The notes under the pieces were generated by a model. That model saw only the letters and a list, made by a program, of their open reading frames with translations, was not told the origin of the DNA and did not search any database. Shown here in pieces: positions 22,830 through 34,983 of a stretch of DNA of 64,000 nt. Within the stretch, counting starts at the first letter, position 1. The number at the start of each line of letters is the position of its first letter. The position numbers and the translations under genes are program-made. The stretch spans positions 2,046,001-2,110,000 of the forward strand of contig NC_049562.1 of assembly GCF_013368755.1 (NCBI RefSeq), written 5' to 3'. This DNA is from Talaromyces rugulosus (taxonomy: Eukaryota; Ascomycota; Eurotiomycetes; Eurotiales; Trichocomaceae).

Positions 22830-25800
22830 ATGTATTGGCCGAATGGTGTGCCCCGGGTGTACGCGGTCAATGGGCCTAACATACCCACTACACCATCAAG
22901 CGATCTGAAGGAGTCCCAAGGCGAAACGTCTGATGATGAGCAACGGCGAGAGGAGGCGCCGGAAGGCTTGGAGAAGGATAAACCGCACCCATGGGCTGAC
23001 GAGCCCATCAATGGCCTCTGTGTTTCCAGAGGAGGCCATTTGTTTGCTACCATGACTGAGTCGTCAATGACAGTCTGGCAAACAAAGGTATGTGTCTTTC
23101 GTGACTACGAGTCGCCCGCGTAGCTAAATAAACCAATCCAGCCTGCTGTCGTCGTAGCCGCGGTCACTCGTTCCTCCGCCTCGCTCAAGACATATGGACC
23201 AAACGTTTCTCTTCTTCTGCACCCTGACTCGACAATCCTCGTCGTGCAAACTTCCAAAGAATACCTTCTTACATACACAATTGCTTCCGACCCAAACACC
23301 CGAGTCTACCAACAGCACTTTGACCACTCCAATCCCCACCGTCGTCAACAACTTGCCCGCCACTTTGGAAACGAAGAGTTCAACGGTATCAAAGATGTCA
23401 GTATCCGATTCCGAATGGCCATCATGGTGGAGTCTGGCATTGGCAAGGCGTTGGCCTTGGACAAGGAACTCCTTGTCTCTACCCTTAAACCCGCTGCGAT
23501 TCAGTGTATTCGATGGGCACCAGACGAAAGCGGGAGTCAAACAACCTCGGAACTTTTAAGTCGCACTCTGAACGTATCGAAGAAAATCACTGTTATTGAA
23601 ATGGTCTACGATCGAGCTATGAGTCTGTTGATATGGATAACTAGTGATGGGCGTGCATTTACCGTGCAACGAAAGAACAACAACACTGCTGAGTCGGAGG
23701 ATGCGTCGAAACTTTTCGCGGGACACTGTTTTCATACGCCCACAGATGATGGTCACATGGCAGTCAAAGCAGCAGTTAACGCAAGGTTCTCTCTGCTTGC
23801 CGTCAGTTGCGCCAATGGCGAGGTTCTAGTCTACACTGCAAAAGATTACGTCGGAAACGTAATGCTTTCACATAGACTTCAACCACCAGCGTCGTTGGCA
23901 GCTACTGGAGACCTAACATTCATGAGTTACTCGCCGGATGGGTACTGCTTTTTCGCTGGTTACGAACACGGTTGGGCGAATTGGAGTGTCTTCGGGAAAG
24001 TTGGAGGAAGTAGTTTCGCGGCTGATCGCACGATGGCCAAAGCCAACGGCGAAGATTGGCTGACTGGAGTAACAATGGGATGTTGGATAGGAGGGGGCTC
24101 GGATATTATATTGTCATCTCCAAAAGATCGCAGGTTATGGGTCTTGGAAACAGCACGCAGCGCTTTAACAGGGTGTTATTCTGCGGCTAATCTATCCAGG
24201 GCCCTTTTACAAACCGGCACCGAAATCATTCTATATCGGGGACATGATTTGCCAGATCTCATGACAATCTCTGGGAAAGATTCCCTCTGGCACCATGCAC
24301 AGTATCCGCCTGCGTATCTCCATGCACAATGGCCTATTCGTGCATCTGTAGTATCGCAAGATGGACGCTATGTTTGCATCGCAGGCCGAAGGGGTCTAGC
24401 ACACTATAGCGTCAGCAGTGGACGTTGGAAAACGTTTGAAGACCCCAAAGCAGAGAATTCATTTGCAGTCAGAGGCGGGATGTGCTGGTATGGCCATATC
24501 CTGATTGCGGCTGTTGAAAGCAACGGTTCTTATGAGGTATGGTTATTACACTCAGAACTCAAATTTCCAGGACTAACAAGAACCCCAGCTTCGCTTGTAC
24601 TCGAGAGAATTGCCTCTAAATAATAACAACATTCTCCACACGGAGCCCCTTCCTTCTCCAGTAGTATTCGTTGGTCCATCTGGAGAGGACTCGCTTCTTG
24701 TCTATACATATGACAATATCCTATACCATTATGTTATCAACTCCACGTACGGAGGTGTTGTTCTGGTGCCCGTTGGGCAAATAGCGTTTTACGGGATTGT
24801 GCGAGCCCCGACTAGGGTCCGCTCTATCAGCTGGATTTTGCCAGAAGAGCAGATGCGTATGTCGAAACTTTTTCAGCCTGTGCGTACGCAAATTAACACA
24901 AGTGATAGGTAATGGAGATCCGTCGCAGGATGTGAAGGTGGCTTCTGTCTTGTTGTTGGTAGATGGCAATCTTGTCCTACTACAGCCGTCACTATCAAGC
25001 ACCGGCGATTTGAAATACGACATGCGCATAGTCGCACAGGACGTGGAATACTACGTTCTGATGCGAGATCAGTTATCATTTAACTTTTCTCCGCCTGCAG
25101 AAGATCAAATACCGACAAGCCCATCGGCCGACATAGTGTTGAAGGCTGCTCAGAGCAATTTGTCTCTCCGGGATTCCCTGTGGATGTTCAGTGGACGCGA
25201 TCTTGTCGCCTGGAGCGACGTACAAGAAATCCTACAACGTGATGACGTCCCAAAGCCCCTTCCGGTTCCTGTAGACTTTTATCCACTATCGGTGCTTTTG
25301 AACAAGGGCATCGTCCTTGGGGTCGAATCCGAACTGATACAAAGGCGAGATGTGACCTTTGCGTTCTTGAAATTCGCGATTCGTGTAAGTCTCTGCTTTC
25401 TCCTCTGGGTTGTGCATAGAACTAATTGCTCTCGATTACAGACAAGTCTATTTCTTCCATATTTCCTCCGGTATAGCCTTGCAAGCGTGGACATGCCGTC
25501 TGCGCTTTCATTATCTCATTACTACTCACATCTATCCTACTTTCCGCATGCCATGGAGATTCTTCTGCACCACGTCCTTGACGATACTGTGGATGGCCAG
25601 AGCCGGGGCGAGTCGCAAAGCGATACAACAAAAACATCACAACCACTTCTGCCGTCGGTTATTTCGTTTCTGCAGGCTTCGCTTCCTACGGGAGTCTACC
25701 TTGATATCGTTGTTCAATGCACTCGGAAGAACGAAATCCGGTCCTGGCGTACTCTATTTGCCCATCTTCCACCGCCAAAGGACCTTTTTGAGCAAGCATT

Positions 25801-26305
25801 GAAGCTCAAGTCCCTAAAAACTGCGGCTGGTTACCTTTTAGTGCTCCAAGCACTCGATGAAGAAGAGGAAGAGAGTGAAGCTAGAACTGAAGACTACGCG
25901 GTGCGACTACTGGGACTGGCATCCCAGAAGAACGACTGGGATCTCTGCGCAGAGCTAGCAAGGTTTCTCATAGCGCTTGATAGATCAGGAGAAATACTCC
26001 GCCGGACGATTGATCGAGTTGGCCTCCGACGAGCCGCTACACAGAGATCTAGCAGTGGGGATGCAAATGCCAGAAATATGAAGGGCCTAGGATTAAATCT
26101 CCCCGTGCCCTCGGTACCTTCACCTCTTTCTCCGCGCCGGATGAGCCATCGTAACCGGAAGGGGAGTGATATCTCGTCTGTGACGAGTGTTGGTACATCG
26201 TCGAATCTATCTCACATCACATCGCGGACTGATGATGAGGGCGACGCTGCTGCCATGGTCTCGGACGGTGGAAGTAGTGGAATAGATGACTTGTCATTAG
26301 CATGA
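22830..26305 (+). CDS. RIC1: Ric1, subunit of the Ric1-Rgp1 exchange factor for Ypt6/Rab6
   Basis: Exons are 22830-23087, 23142-24536, 24589-24856, 24909-25384 and 25442-26305 (introns 52-57 bp), giving 1086 aa. The protein begins MYWPNGVPRVYA as in Ric1 orthologues. The first half is a beta-propeller with WD-like blades (e.g. INGLCVSRGGHLFATMTES, SPDGYCFFAGYEHGWANWSV). LRLYSRELPL and DSLLVYTYDNILYHYVI span the third exon. The C-terminal RIC1 domain (about 715-960) has SLSHYYSHLSYFPHAMEILL and TAAGYLLVLQALDEEEE. The last 100 residues are Ser-rich and disordered. Ric1-Rgp1 activates Ypt6 at the Golgi for endosome-to-Golgi retrieval. All four introns are needed to hold the frame. Confidence 0.95.
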
Positions 26306-26507
26306 TCTGAGGTTTCGGGTATTTTCTCCAAGATGTTTCGTTTCTATATACTTTTTTTTTATATCTCAATGTAGATCAACTCTGCACTTAGCGCTTAATG
26401 TTTGTATATGCGTCATAAAACGAGCTTGCCTTTAGATTTTTAGAATTCATCTCACATTTCTATTTTTTTTTAAAAGGACACCCACGAGGACTAAAAATAG
26501 TGCAGGT

Positions 26508-27174
26508 TTAACTCAGAATATCCCATAGACCATCACCCAGATAATGCCCTTCATCTATAGCGATTCCCTTATTCTTTGTCTTCATCTCCTCGGTGCCCAT
26601 CTTCAACTGTCCCACCAAACAGACCTCTTCCTTTCCTTCGGCTGTCACAGCAACCACATCTCCATCATCCAAAGCATTCTCTTTGTCTGGTAGCGAGCCT
26701 CCAGCAGACGTCAAGCCAGGAACCATTAACGCAGCGCCCGACAGGACAAACCGGATCGCACCTCGATCAATACCGATTGTAGGAATCGCATCCGGGAAGG
26801 AGTGAACGAGCTTAAGGTGAGGAATGGGAGGGCCGTCAAACGGTTGGAAAAAGAGCGGGTTTGAATCAATCGTATACAGCGTTGCGCGATCTGGCCTTGG
26901 AGAGAACATTAGCAAAGGGTGAAATATGTTCAATATCGAGTAGTAACTAACAGTTTCACGGCTTCCAGAGAAGCTTTCTTGGGGATTATTTCCTCAATAT
27001 ACGGCTCGAAACCTGGATAGGTCTCAATGAATTTGGCGCGCAGACCTCTCTGGACAGAGGATTTGACTTTGGACCGCGATCCGGGTTGGATACTGCTCAT
27101 GCAGTGTCAGCTGCGTTTTTTGGGAGGGGTTTTCGGTAGGTGCAAAGGAAGGGAGCGCACTCTTTTTTGAACAT
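26508..27174 (-). CDS. TMA20: Tma20/MCT-1-type PUA-domain translation factor
   Basis: Exons are 27174-27161 (14 nt), 27092-26952 and 26895-26508 (introns 68 and 56 bp), giving 180 aa, the family's usual length. The tiny first exon encodes MFKK plus part of the next codon, and splicing gives MFKKDIQPGSRSKVKSSVQR. The N-terminal DUF1947-type domain (FIETYPGFEPYIEEIIPKK) is followed by a PUA domain at about 95-175 (PTIGIDRGAIRFVLSGAALM, ALDDGDVVAV, GHYLGDGLWDI). Tma20 pairs with Tma22 (MCTS1-DENR) in ribosome recycling and reinitiation. The gene converges on RIC1 with only about 200 bp between stops. Confidence 0.93.
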
Positions 27175-28083
27175 GACTGTATTAGCCCCTGGCTATTCGG
27201 GGAATAAATGGGCTTGTCGATTTTCAATTTCGTGTTTATTGTGTTCGGGATGCTTTGCGAAGGATTTTTCTGGCTCTCGGATGCGGGGTTCGAGGAGTAG
27301 ACAGCATCAATTGAAAGAGCTGTGGAAAGAATGGTAAAATCGGAGTCTCAAGAGAAATTCCAGCAATTAGAAAAGAGGTTGTCGGTATGCGCAAAGATTG
27401 TGTTTGGTTCTTTGCATGGATTGAGGAGCCAGCGGGGCAGCCGCATGTGACGGCAGGCGGGGAAGTTAGCTACGTAGCTGCTGGTTACTAGCAGTTAATT
27501 CGTCGTGCCATCAACGTTATTTAATTATTCTTTCTACATCATTATATTCTATCTAAACCCACGGTCGTTATATTTAGAATTAGATACAGTCAGAATGAAA
27601 AGTCCTGCCAGTCTTGTACAATGAGACACTGGAATTGGTAGCCAGTGAGATCTGAGTTCAACACCAATGACCTTGACAACACACATCTCGCATTGCACAA
27701 CGAATCAGTTGGCACTCAGTTCTCAAGTTTATTATTCTGATATTGCAAGAGTGTAGATCTGGAAAACAAACTTGAAAATTGTGCTGACAAGAAGTCACGT
27801 GCAAAACGTACCCCTATTTTCCCTTTTTGAAAATCGATGCGCAATGAGTCATCACATACAAGGACACGGTATTATGGTCACTTTTCGGACCCAAAGGATG
27901 CGAAAGAGATAGAATCTTCTCGAATTGAATATGATTTCAGTCGAAGGCAATGGAAAGAAGCATAAATGGCATAAAAAGCCATGGATTGGGCGTTGAAAGT
28001 TGAAATGCTGTGCTATCATATAACAGGTATCAATTGATATAAACAGCCTTTTCTTTAAACAACACTAGTCTTGAGCTATAACA
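27175..28083. other. Divergent intergenic region, TMA20 / epoxide hydrolase
   Basis: About 910 bp with a CACGTG at 27796-27801 and a TATA-like stretch before the epoxide hydrolase start. No gene recognised. Confidence 0.45.
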
Positions 28084-29443
28084 ATGGCCTCGATTCCATT
28101 CAGCAAGTTACCGCACCCTGTCGACCCGTCGGTCAACCTTTCCCCTTATACAATCTCTGTCCCAGACGCCGAGATTGACAAGCTCAAGCTGCTTCTCGAG
28201 CTCTCCCCTATTGCGCCCCCAAACAGGGCGAACTCGCGCGAGGATGGCTCCCTAGGTATCCCAAGAAAGGATCTGGTTGAGCTAGCCAAATATTGGCAGA
28301 ATGGATACGACTGGTAAGGATATATATACAACCTACAGTTTCAATCAATCGGATTGGTACTAATTGTGTACCTATAGGCGAAAGTGGGAATCAACTCTCA
28401 ACTCGTTCCCCCAGTACAAAATCAACATTGCAGATGACGACTCGAAAAGTTACGATATCCACTTCTTCGCTTTATTCTCAGAAAATCCCTCTGCAGTGCC
28501 CCTACTAATGCTCCATGGCTGGCCGGCTTCCATCGTCGAGTTCTTGCCATTGCTCTTCAAGCTACGTTCTCAATACGACCCGGCATCGCTTCCCTTTCAC
28601 ATAATCATGCCCCATTACGTCGGGTATGCGTTCTCCGATCCGCCTCCCATTGACAGGGACTTTACGCACACCGACAATGCGCGTCTACTGTCTAAGCTGA
28701 TGCACACCTTGGGCTTTTCAAAGTCTGGATACGTCGTTCAGGGCGGAGACCTCGGCTCAGCCACCGCACTGGTTGTTGCCAGCGATGATCCGGCCTGCAA
28801 GCTCGTCCACGTCAATCTCTTGAACATCCCCCCTCCACCAGGCGTCGACGTCGAAGCGGATATCAAAGCCGGCAAATACACGCCCGAGGAAACGCAGTCG
28901 TTGATGAACACGATGGAGTTTGTCAAGAACAAGCTTACATTCGTCAAACTCAACGGCACACAGCCCTCGACCGCAGGGTTTGTGATCGGGAGCAGTCCCA
29001 TTGGGTTACTGGCTTGGCTCGGCGAGAAGATGACTACTTGGGTTGATGATGCAATCGAGACGGATCTGGTTTTGACGAATGTATCAATGTATTGGTTTTC
29101 GGGATGTTATCCGACGTCGATATATCATCATCAGTTGATCTGTCAAGATGGCAGTGAATCGCTCACGTACGGCTGGAAAGGGGTGGATGTGCCATTGGGG
29201 TATTCTTGGTTTAGAAAGGAGCTTATGAATCCACCCAAGGCGTGGATTGATCATACCGGCAAGGTGAGCTGGTATAGGACACATGATAAGGTATGTTTTT
29301 TCAAGTGTCTCTCCGGTTGATAGTTAAACAGAAGCTAACTTGTTCGTTTCTAGGGGGGACATTTTGCTGCCCTAGAGACACCCGAGGCATTGTGGCAGGA
29401 TATCCAGGACTTTGTGGGTGAATTTTGGGGGAAGTCAGGCTAG
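28084..29443 (+). CDS. Epoxide hydrolase, microsomal/juvenile-hormone type (alpha/beta hydrolase)
   Basis: Exons are 28084-28313, 28378-29290 and 29354-29443 (introns 64 and 63 bp), giving 410 aa. The N-terminal EHN domain (about 1-110) begins IPFSKLPHPVDPS and has the NSFPQYK segment. The hydrolase core has the oxyanion motif HGWP (123-126), the nucleophile motif GGDLGS with Asp201, and the catalytic His384 in GGHFAALE. A Tyr-rich lid includes MYWFSGCYPTS. These enzymes open epoxides to diols through an ester on the Asp. No N-terminal membrane anchor is visible, so it may be soluble. The substrate cannot be read from sequence; detoxification or oxylipin metabolism are possibilities. The third exon is essential because it supplies the catalytic His. 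Confidence 0.9.
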
Positions 29444-29863
29444 ATGGTGTCTTTGTGGCTCATAGCTGAGTATGAGCATACGTTTTGACCGTCTTCGATA
29501 TTCAGCCTAATACATCAATGTATGGGGTTGCCTACAGTATCATTCATATCTTGGTCTTTTTTCACTGTCTGTCTTTTCTGTCTTTCGGGGAAATATTGTC
29601 TATCCAAGTCACCCTCCACGTGCACTTTTCAATGCTCAGCAGCATGCCTACATCAATTGATGCGTAGCCAGGGCCGGTCATCTGGTAACCCCATTACATT
29701 CATCTACAATTGATCTATATATAGAGCAGTCCTCATGACAAATATTCTATTTACTATCGATTATCACAGTAACGATAATTAATTCATTGTCAGGTTCAGA
29801 TTAGTAATTTCCGAAACTATTCAAGGTGCAAAACAAAGAACTCAAATTGCTTGTTTCAAAGCA
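29444..29863. other. Convergent 3' region, epoxide hydrolase / OLA1
   Basis: 420 bp, AT-rich, no gene seen. Confidence 0.45.
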
Positions 29864-31471
29864 TTAGCCCTTGGCAGCACCGGCCTTGATGAGAAGAATA
29901 TCGCCGTCTTCGACAACATATTCTTTGCCCTTAGTCATGACCTTTCCGGCCGCTTTGACAGAGGCTTCATCGCCAGTCTCCTTGAGAGTGTTATAGTTGA
30001 AGACAACTGCTTGGATGAATGTCTTCTCGAAATCTATTCATTTTCGTTAGTTCTGGGTTTTTGCGATTTGCAATGGTTCTAGAATATACCTGTATGAATG
30101 ACACCGGCGGCCTGGGGCGCCTTGGTGCCTTTGCGGATAGTCCATTGTCGGACTTCGTCGGTACCGCATGTAAAGAAGCTGCCAAGGTTCAAGGCGTTAC
30201 GCATGGTAACAATGACCTTTGGTAGGGCAGACTTAGTTCCCAACTTCTTGCACTCCTCGTCAACCTCAGCGTCGGTTTCGAACTGAGTCAATCTTTCTTC
30301 GAAACAGATGGAAAGCGGGATGATGGTATCTCCAGCTGCGTGCTCTTTAACCCACTCTGCAATTTTCGGCAGGTGCTTGTTCTTCTGGCGAATGTAATCT
30401 CTCTCGCTTAGATTCACCAGGTAGACAACGGGCTTGGCAGTCAGGAGGAACAGAGGGTTAATAACCTCGACCTAATTGAACTCTTGGTTAGCATGACATG
30501 TCGCCAAAAAAAGCCAAGTATGCAACAGATTTTGTAAAACAACATATTCAGACAAGTTTTTATCTCAAGACAGCCTCAACGTGATATATAAACGAGGTGT
30601 TCGACGAGCTGGGTTATATTCGAGCAAATTGCTCTTATTCATCATGATAGTTTTGACAATGCATAGAGGGAATTACGAAAGGGGGAAAAAAAAGAGGGGG
30701 GGGACTCTACCTCCTTGGGAGTCCAATCTCCTTTGCGGACGTCCTTGCCATCCTGCAGCCATTGAAGGATCTTGGCAACAGTAGCCTCCTCTTCTTTCAG
30801 CTTCTTCATTTCCAAGCTTTGGCCGCCTCTCCTGGTCTGCTTGGTCAGGGCCTCGAGGGCCTTTTCGACGAATTCAATGTCCTTGAGACGAAGCTCTTCG
30901 CTGATGATGTTCAAATCACGAATAGGGTCGACATCACCCTCGACGTGAATAATTTCAGCATCGTCGAAGCAACGAACCACCTGGAAGATGGCGTCGACAG
31001 CACGGATATGGGACAAGAACGAATTGCCAAGTCCAGCGCCAGTGGACGCTCCACGGGTGAGACCGGCAATGTCATAGACAGTCAAGTTGGCAGGAACACG
31101 GGACTTGGGCTTATAGTGCTCGCAGAGCCAGTCGTAACGCGCATCTGGGACAATGACACGGGCTTCTTCTGGCTCGATGGTGGCATAGGGAAAGTTGGCA
31201 GGGTTACCGAGGGAAGACTTTGTGATGGCTTGGAAAAGCGTCGACTTGCCCACGTTGGCAAGACCAACCTGCAAATTGTGAGCAATCCGAATCAAGCTAA
31301 GCGAGAAAAAATTTTCCCCTCTTTTGTAAATCTCGGACATAAACGAAGAGATACTAAAAAGGGGATTCTTGAAAGAAAGATGCTTTGCTCACATACGATA
31401 CCGCTTTTCAGGCTGTTTCCCGGTCGGCCCAAGAGGACCTTTTCAACCACGGCGTCTTTCTTGGGAGCCAT
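29864..31471 (-). CDS. OLA1: Obg-like ATPase Ola1 (YchF family)
   Basis: Exons are 31471-31397, 31268-30711, 30471-30090 and 30033-29864 (introns 128, 239 and 56 bp), giving 394 aa, the standard length. The P-loop is GLANVGKST (27-35), with YDIAGL as the G3 motif. G4 reads NLSE instead of NKxD, the change that makes YchF proteins prefer ATP. A coiled-coil arm (SLEMKKLKEEEATVAKIL) and a C-terminal TGS domain (VIHTDFEKTFIQAVVFNYN, ending VEDGDILLIKAG) follow. Ola1 binds ribosomes and acts in translation and stress control. The second intron is about four times the usual length here and contains the candidate snoRNA listed separately. Confidence 0.96.
30540..30655 (-). ncRNA. Candidate box C/D snoRNA inside the second intron of OLA1
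   Basis: On the minus strand box C is ATGATGA (30645-30639) and box D is CTGA (30551-30548), about 90 nt apart. Flanks can form a short imperfect stem (ACTAT with ATATGTTGT). Ten nucleotides, AACCCAGCTC (30615-30606), are complementary to the conserved GAGCTGGGTT of the large-subunit rRNA. The likely D' box just after it is degenerate (CGAA). Intronic location in a translation-factor gene fits known fungal snoRNA hosts. The exact ends and the target are inferred. Confidence 0.6.
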
Positions 31472-32770
31472 TTTCTTGCCTTTCTTTTTGGTCGCGTACG
31501 GACGGCAGAAGAGAGAGAAGCTAGTGGGGAGATGGGCCTGTCTGACAGCGAGTGCAAGTCGGGGGGTAAAGGCAGAACCAGCTGCAGGTGGTGAACGGAG
31601 GGGAAGAGAAAAGAAGAAGACTGCGGGGGAGGTGAGGAACGACGTGGTGACGGAGGGTGGCCGTGCGGGCCGTGGAAACAAGGGAAAAAGGGCCTGCAAC
31701 GCCTGCCTGCGCCTGAGCCTGCAGTGTGTGGTACGGTAGCTTTAGGCGCTACCAGTGGTTGTGCAGCAGCTTGGGAGGCGCTGCTGGAGGGGCATTGGTG
31801 GGGGTTGAACGACAGACAGGCCGGACAAGGCACCCAAACACGAACACAAAACACGCAGAAAACAGGCTCTGCGCAGAGGAAAAGAGATGTGCGAACCACA
31901 CACCTCGATCCGCTGAAAAATTTTTCCTCGCCAAGACCCACCCGGGACATCACATGACTGTCGCTACCCTAGCCCTGCAGCGCTAGTCCCCACGCGGCGG
32001 CCGGAGCCGATCCCTCCGTGCGGTCACGTGGACGCGCCCCCGTGCGGCGTGGGGAGGCCGGGGCGGTGCTAAATGCGGACTAGCGCGGTATGCGTGCCTG
32101 CCACGTTCTGGGGAAACTCAAAGAACAAGATCGCCCACCGTGCCAAGAGTCCATCCAACATGCCCCTTCCTCGTTCCTCTTCGCGCTGTCAACTTTCATC
32201 CTCCAAGAAGAACACAGTATGTAGTCAACAAACAGCCCAGCTGATGAGCTGTCTCTCTGCTGTCCACTGTATCCAGGGCTCCCCTCTGGCGCGTGCCTAG
32301 CGCTAAGTCAAAAGCTCCCCGGTGATCTCATTCCTTACCTGAGCTCGCACTAACAACGCCGTGAGCTGCCGGCAAATGAACCGTCGCGCCCAACAGAGGC
32401 ATACGACTCACGAGTTGGAATTCCCCACAATGGCCCCAGAATCGGCCATCGGCTTGCCCTCTCGAGCTTCGCGTTGGCCGATTGTGTGATCCGAAACTTG
32501 CCGTGCACTCATGGCTCGCGGGGGAGAGCCCGACCTGGAACTCCGCATCCTTTCTCCTTCCTAGCCTTGGTGCGGACCCCTGGCCGACTGAAAAAGCAGG
32601 GCTCTCCCCTCTGTCAGAAATGTCTGCTTTGACTACTGTGGTACTTCCTCTTCACACCAGACTCGACGTGTGATTCCCTCCAGTCAACTTCCCTTGCTGC
32701 CCCAGTCCAATCGTCAAAGCGCAGAGGCGGTCTTGGCTGAAAAGCTTAGCCTTTTTCCCACCTTCCGAAA
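31472..32770. other. Divergent intergenic region, OLA1 / sugar transporter
   Basis: About 1.3 kb, GC-richer than other intergenic parts, with a CACGTG at 32025-32030. Frames here are short or antisense to the OLA1 start; no gene is supported. Confidence 0.45.
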
Positions 32771-34442
32771 ATGGCGCTTGGCAACCTTCGCGGTCGGCCG
32801 CTCTCTTTTGTCATCGGAATCGTCTGTGCCTTGGGGTTTATGCTCCAAGGGTACGACCAGGCCGTTGCAAATGGCCTGCTGACTTTGGATACCTTCGTCT
32901 CAACTTTTCCTGAAATAGACACCCTGCATACCAGCGGCGCGCAGAAAAACCACAACTCAACCATCCAAGGTGCGTGTGCATACACATGTTCCCTATCTCT
33001 CGTTTATTGTTGTACGGGCCCTAACCTTTTTTTTTTCCCCACGCAGGCACAACTGTTGCCATTTATGAACTCGGATGTGCCTTGGGCGCCCTCTCATGTA
33101 TGTTTATCGGTGACAAACTAGGTCGTCGCAAGACCATCTTCCTGGCAGGATGTGTCGTTATTGTTGGAGTCATCATCCAGACGACTCCCTTTTCCTTGGC
33201 ACAACTCATTGTTGCTCGAGTTATCACTGGTACGTTCATTTCTAGTGACCTCCCTATCAGCATGTTTCTAACAACCCTCATACAACAAAAGGTCTTGGAG
33301 TCGGTGCCTTCACTGCAACTATACCAATGTATGTCTCGGAGAGTGTAAATGCCAAGCACAGAGGAAAAATTGTTCTTTTGGAGGGATTCTTTGCCATTGG
33401 TGGCGTCGCCTTGGCCTCCTGGATTGAATTCGGCCTATACTATGTCAAGAACAATTCCGTCAATTGGCGCTTCCCAATCGCTTTCCAGGGCCTTTTCGGT
33501 ATCATTATAACTTCCTGCATCCTTTTCCTGCCCGAATCGCCTCGTTGGCTGGTTCGCAAAGATAGAATGGAGAGCGCTGCTAGAGTCCTGGCCCAGCTGG
33601 AAGATGCTGATGGGGACTCGGAAGCAGTCGCTCAAGGTTTAGACAGCATCCGCCAATCGCTCCAGGACGATCAAGGCTCCGAACGATCTCACAACCCGTT
33701 CGCCTTCAACGAAACCCGAAACTTCAACCGCACAATGGTAGCCATTGCGGTCAACGTCATTGCTCAAATGACCGGTGTCAATGTCATTACCTTCTATTCC
33801 GATACCATCTTTGAAACTGACCTGGGCTACTCTGGGACCACGGCGCGTATCATTTCCGGCTGTCTCCAGATCTGGCAGTTCCTCTGTGCTGGTCTAGCGG
33901 TTTTGCTCATTGACAGGTTTGGACGTCGTCGTCTGCTCATTGCTGCGTCATTCGGAATGGCTATATGCCAGGCCTGTCTAGCCGGTCTCTCGTCAGACTT
34001 GAGCAACAAGTCAGCGGCATCTGCATCGCTGCTGTTCTACTTCTTGGCTTTCTTCTGCTTCCCGATCGGTCTCTTCTTGCTGCCGTTCATGTATGCGGCC
34101 GAGATTGCGCCGCTACAGATTCGAGCCAAGGTGGCCGCGATGAGTGCCGGCGCTAACTGGCTGTTCAACTTTTTGCTCGCCGAAGTAACGCCGGTCGGAT
34201 TCGACAACATTGGGTACAAATACTATATAATCTATTCGTGTATCAGCGCCGGTGGCTGTGCCTTTTTCTACTTCTTCTGCCCGGAAACCAAGGGCCGATC
34301 GCTTGAAGAGATTGACGAGATCTTCGTGCAATCGAAAAACGCTTTCGACCCTGTACGCATTGCCCAGGAGATGCCATTCCACACAGACGCTCTGGCTGCG
34401 ATGGATGAAAAGGCCGCCAAGGAACACGCCGAGACCGTGTAG
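32771..34442 (+). CDS. MFS sugar transporter (hexose/disaccharide proton symporter type)
   Basis: Exons are 32771-32969, 33047-33229 and 33292-34442 (introns 77 and 62 bp), giving 510 aa with about 12 membrane segments. Family signatures are present: GYDQAVANGLL in helix 1, GDKLGRRKTIFLAG after helix 2, PESPRWLVRK after helix 6, DRFGRRRLLIA after helix 8, and PETKGRSLEEIDEIF after helix 12. These place it in the sugar porter family of the plasma membrane. A helix-7 motif, MTGVNVITFYSDTIF, lines the sugar site. Specific substrate is not readable. It lies beside a decayed monooxygenase gene with no sign of shared function. Confidence 0.93.
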
Positions 34443-34983
34443 TTTTTATTATAATGAATGAGTTATGGCTGATGTTGGATTAAGCGCGCGACGTGGAGCT
34501 ATTGCCAAGCAGCCAAGTCTTGAAATGTGACCTTGGCTGCAGGTCATTTAACCGCGTACATGGATATTCGGGCATGCAAATGTTCTAGATAGTTGACTTT
34601 GTTATTAACCACACACTAAAATGAAGTATACATATATAATATATATATAGATCATTTGATGTATTATGTCTATATACTTAAATTCGTGCCAACGACAATG
34701 TTGACTTCAAACGTTAGGTAACATGTTTGAGCTGGTTAGTGTCGTCCCCGCACTGCGATCTTCCCCACTTGTCGGATGAGGCACCAGTCGACGTCGTCTG
34801 CCAATAAAGTGCATCTGAAGAAGAGAAAGATACTGGAGAATTTCGGTTTTCCGTCACAGTGATCGTCCAGACCTGGATGTTTTATGTTATTCGGCAAGCG
34901 TCCCCAGCACTAACGATCTCCAACTATATATATCACCAACAGCCATCGCGAGCGCACATGGTTTAAATTAAACGCCAACACAA
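34443..34983. other. Intergenic
   Basis: About 540 bp with a TA-rich run near 34630-34648. No gene seen. Confidence 0.45.

Noticed and set aside
27600..27680. tRNA-like sequence with 'gagttcaacacc'
   Set aside because: B-box match is poor and no acceptor or anticodon stem could be formed.
27710..27860. GTGATGA near 27850 with CTGA near 27716 (minus strand)
   Set aside because: About 135 nt apart with no terminal stem or rRNA complement noticed.
30762..31739. A 325-codon plus-strand frame
   Set aside because: It is antisense to OLA1 exon 2 and its promoter; the OLA1 frame has full YchF motifs.
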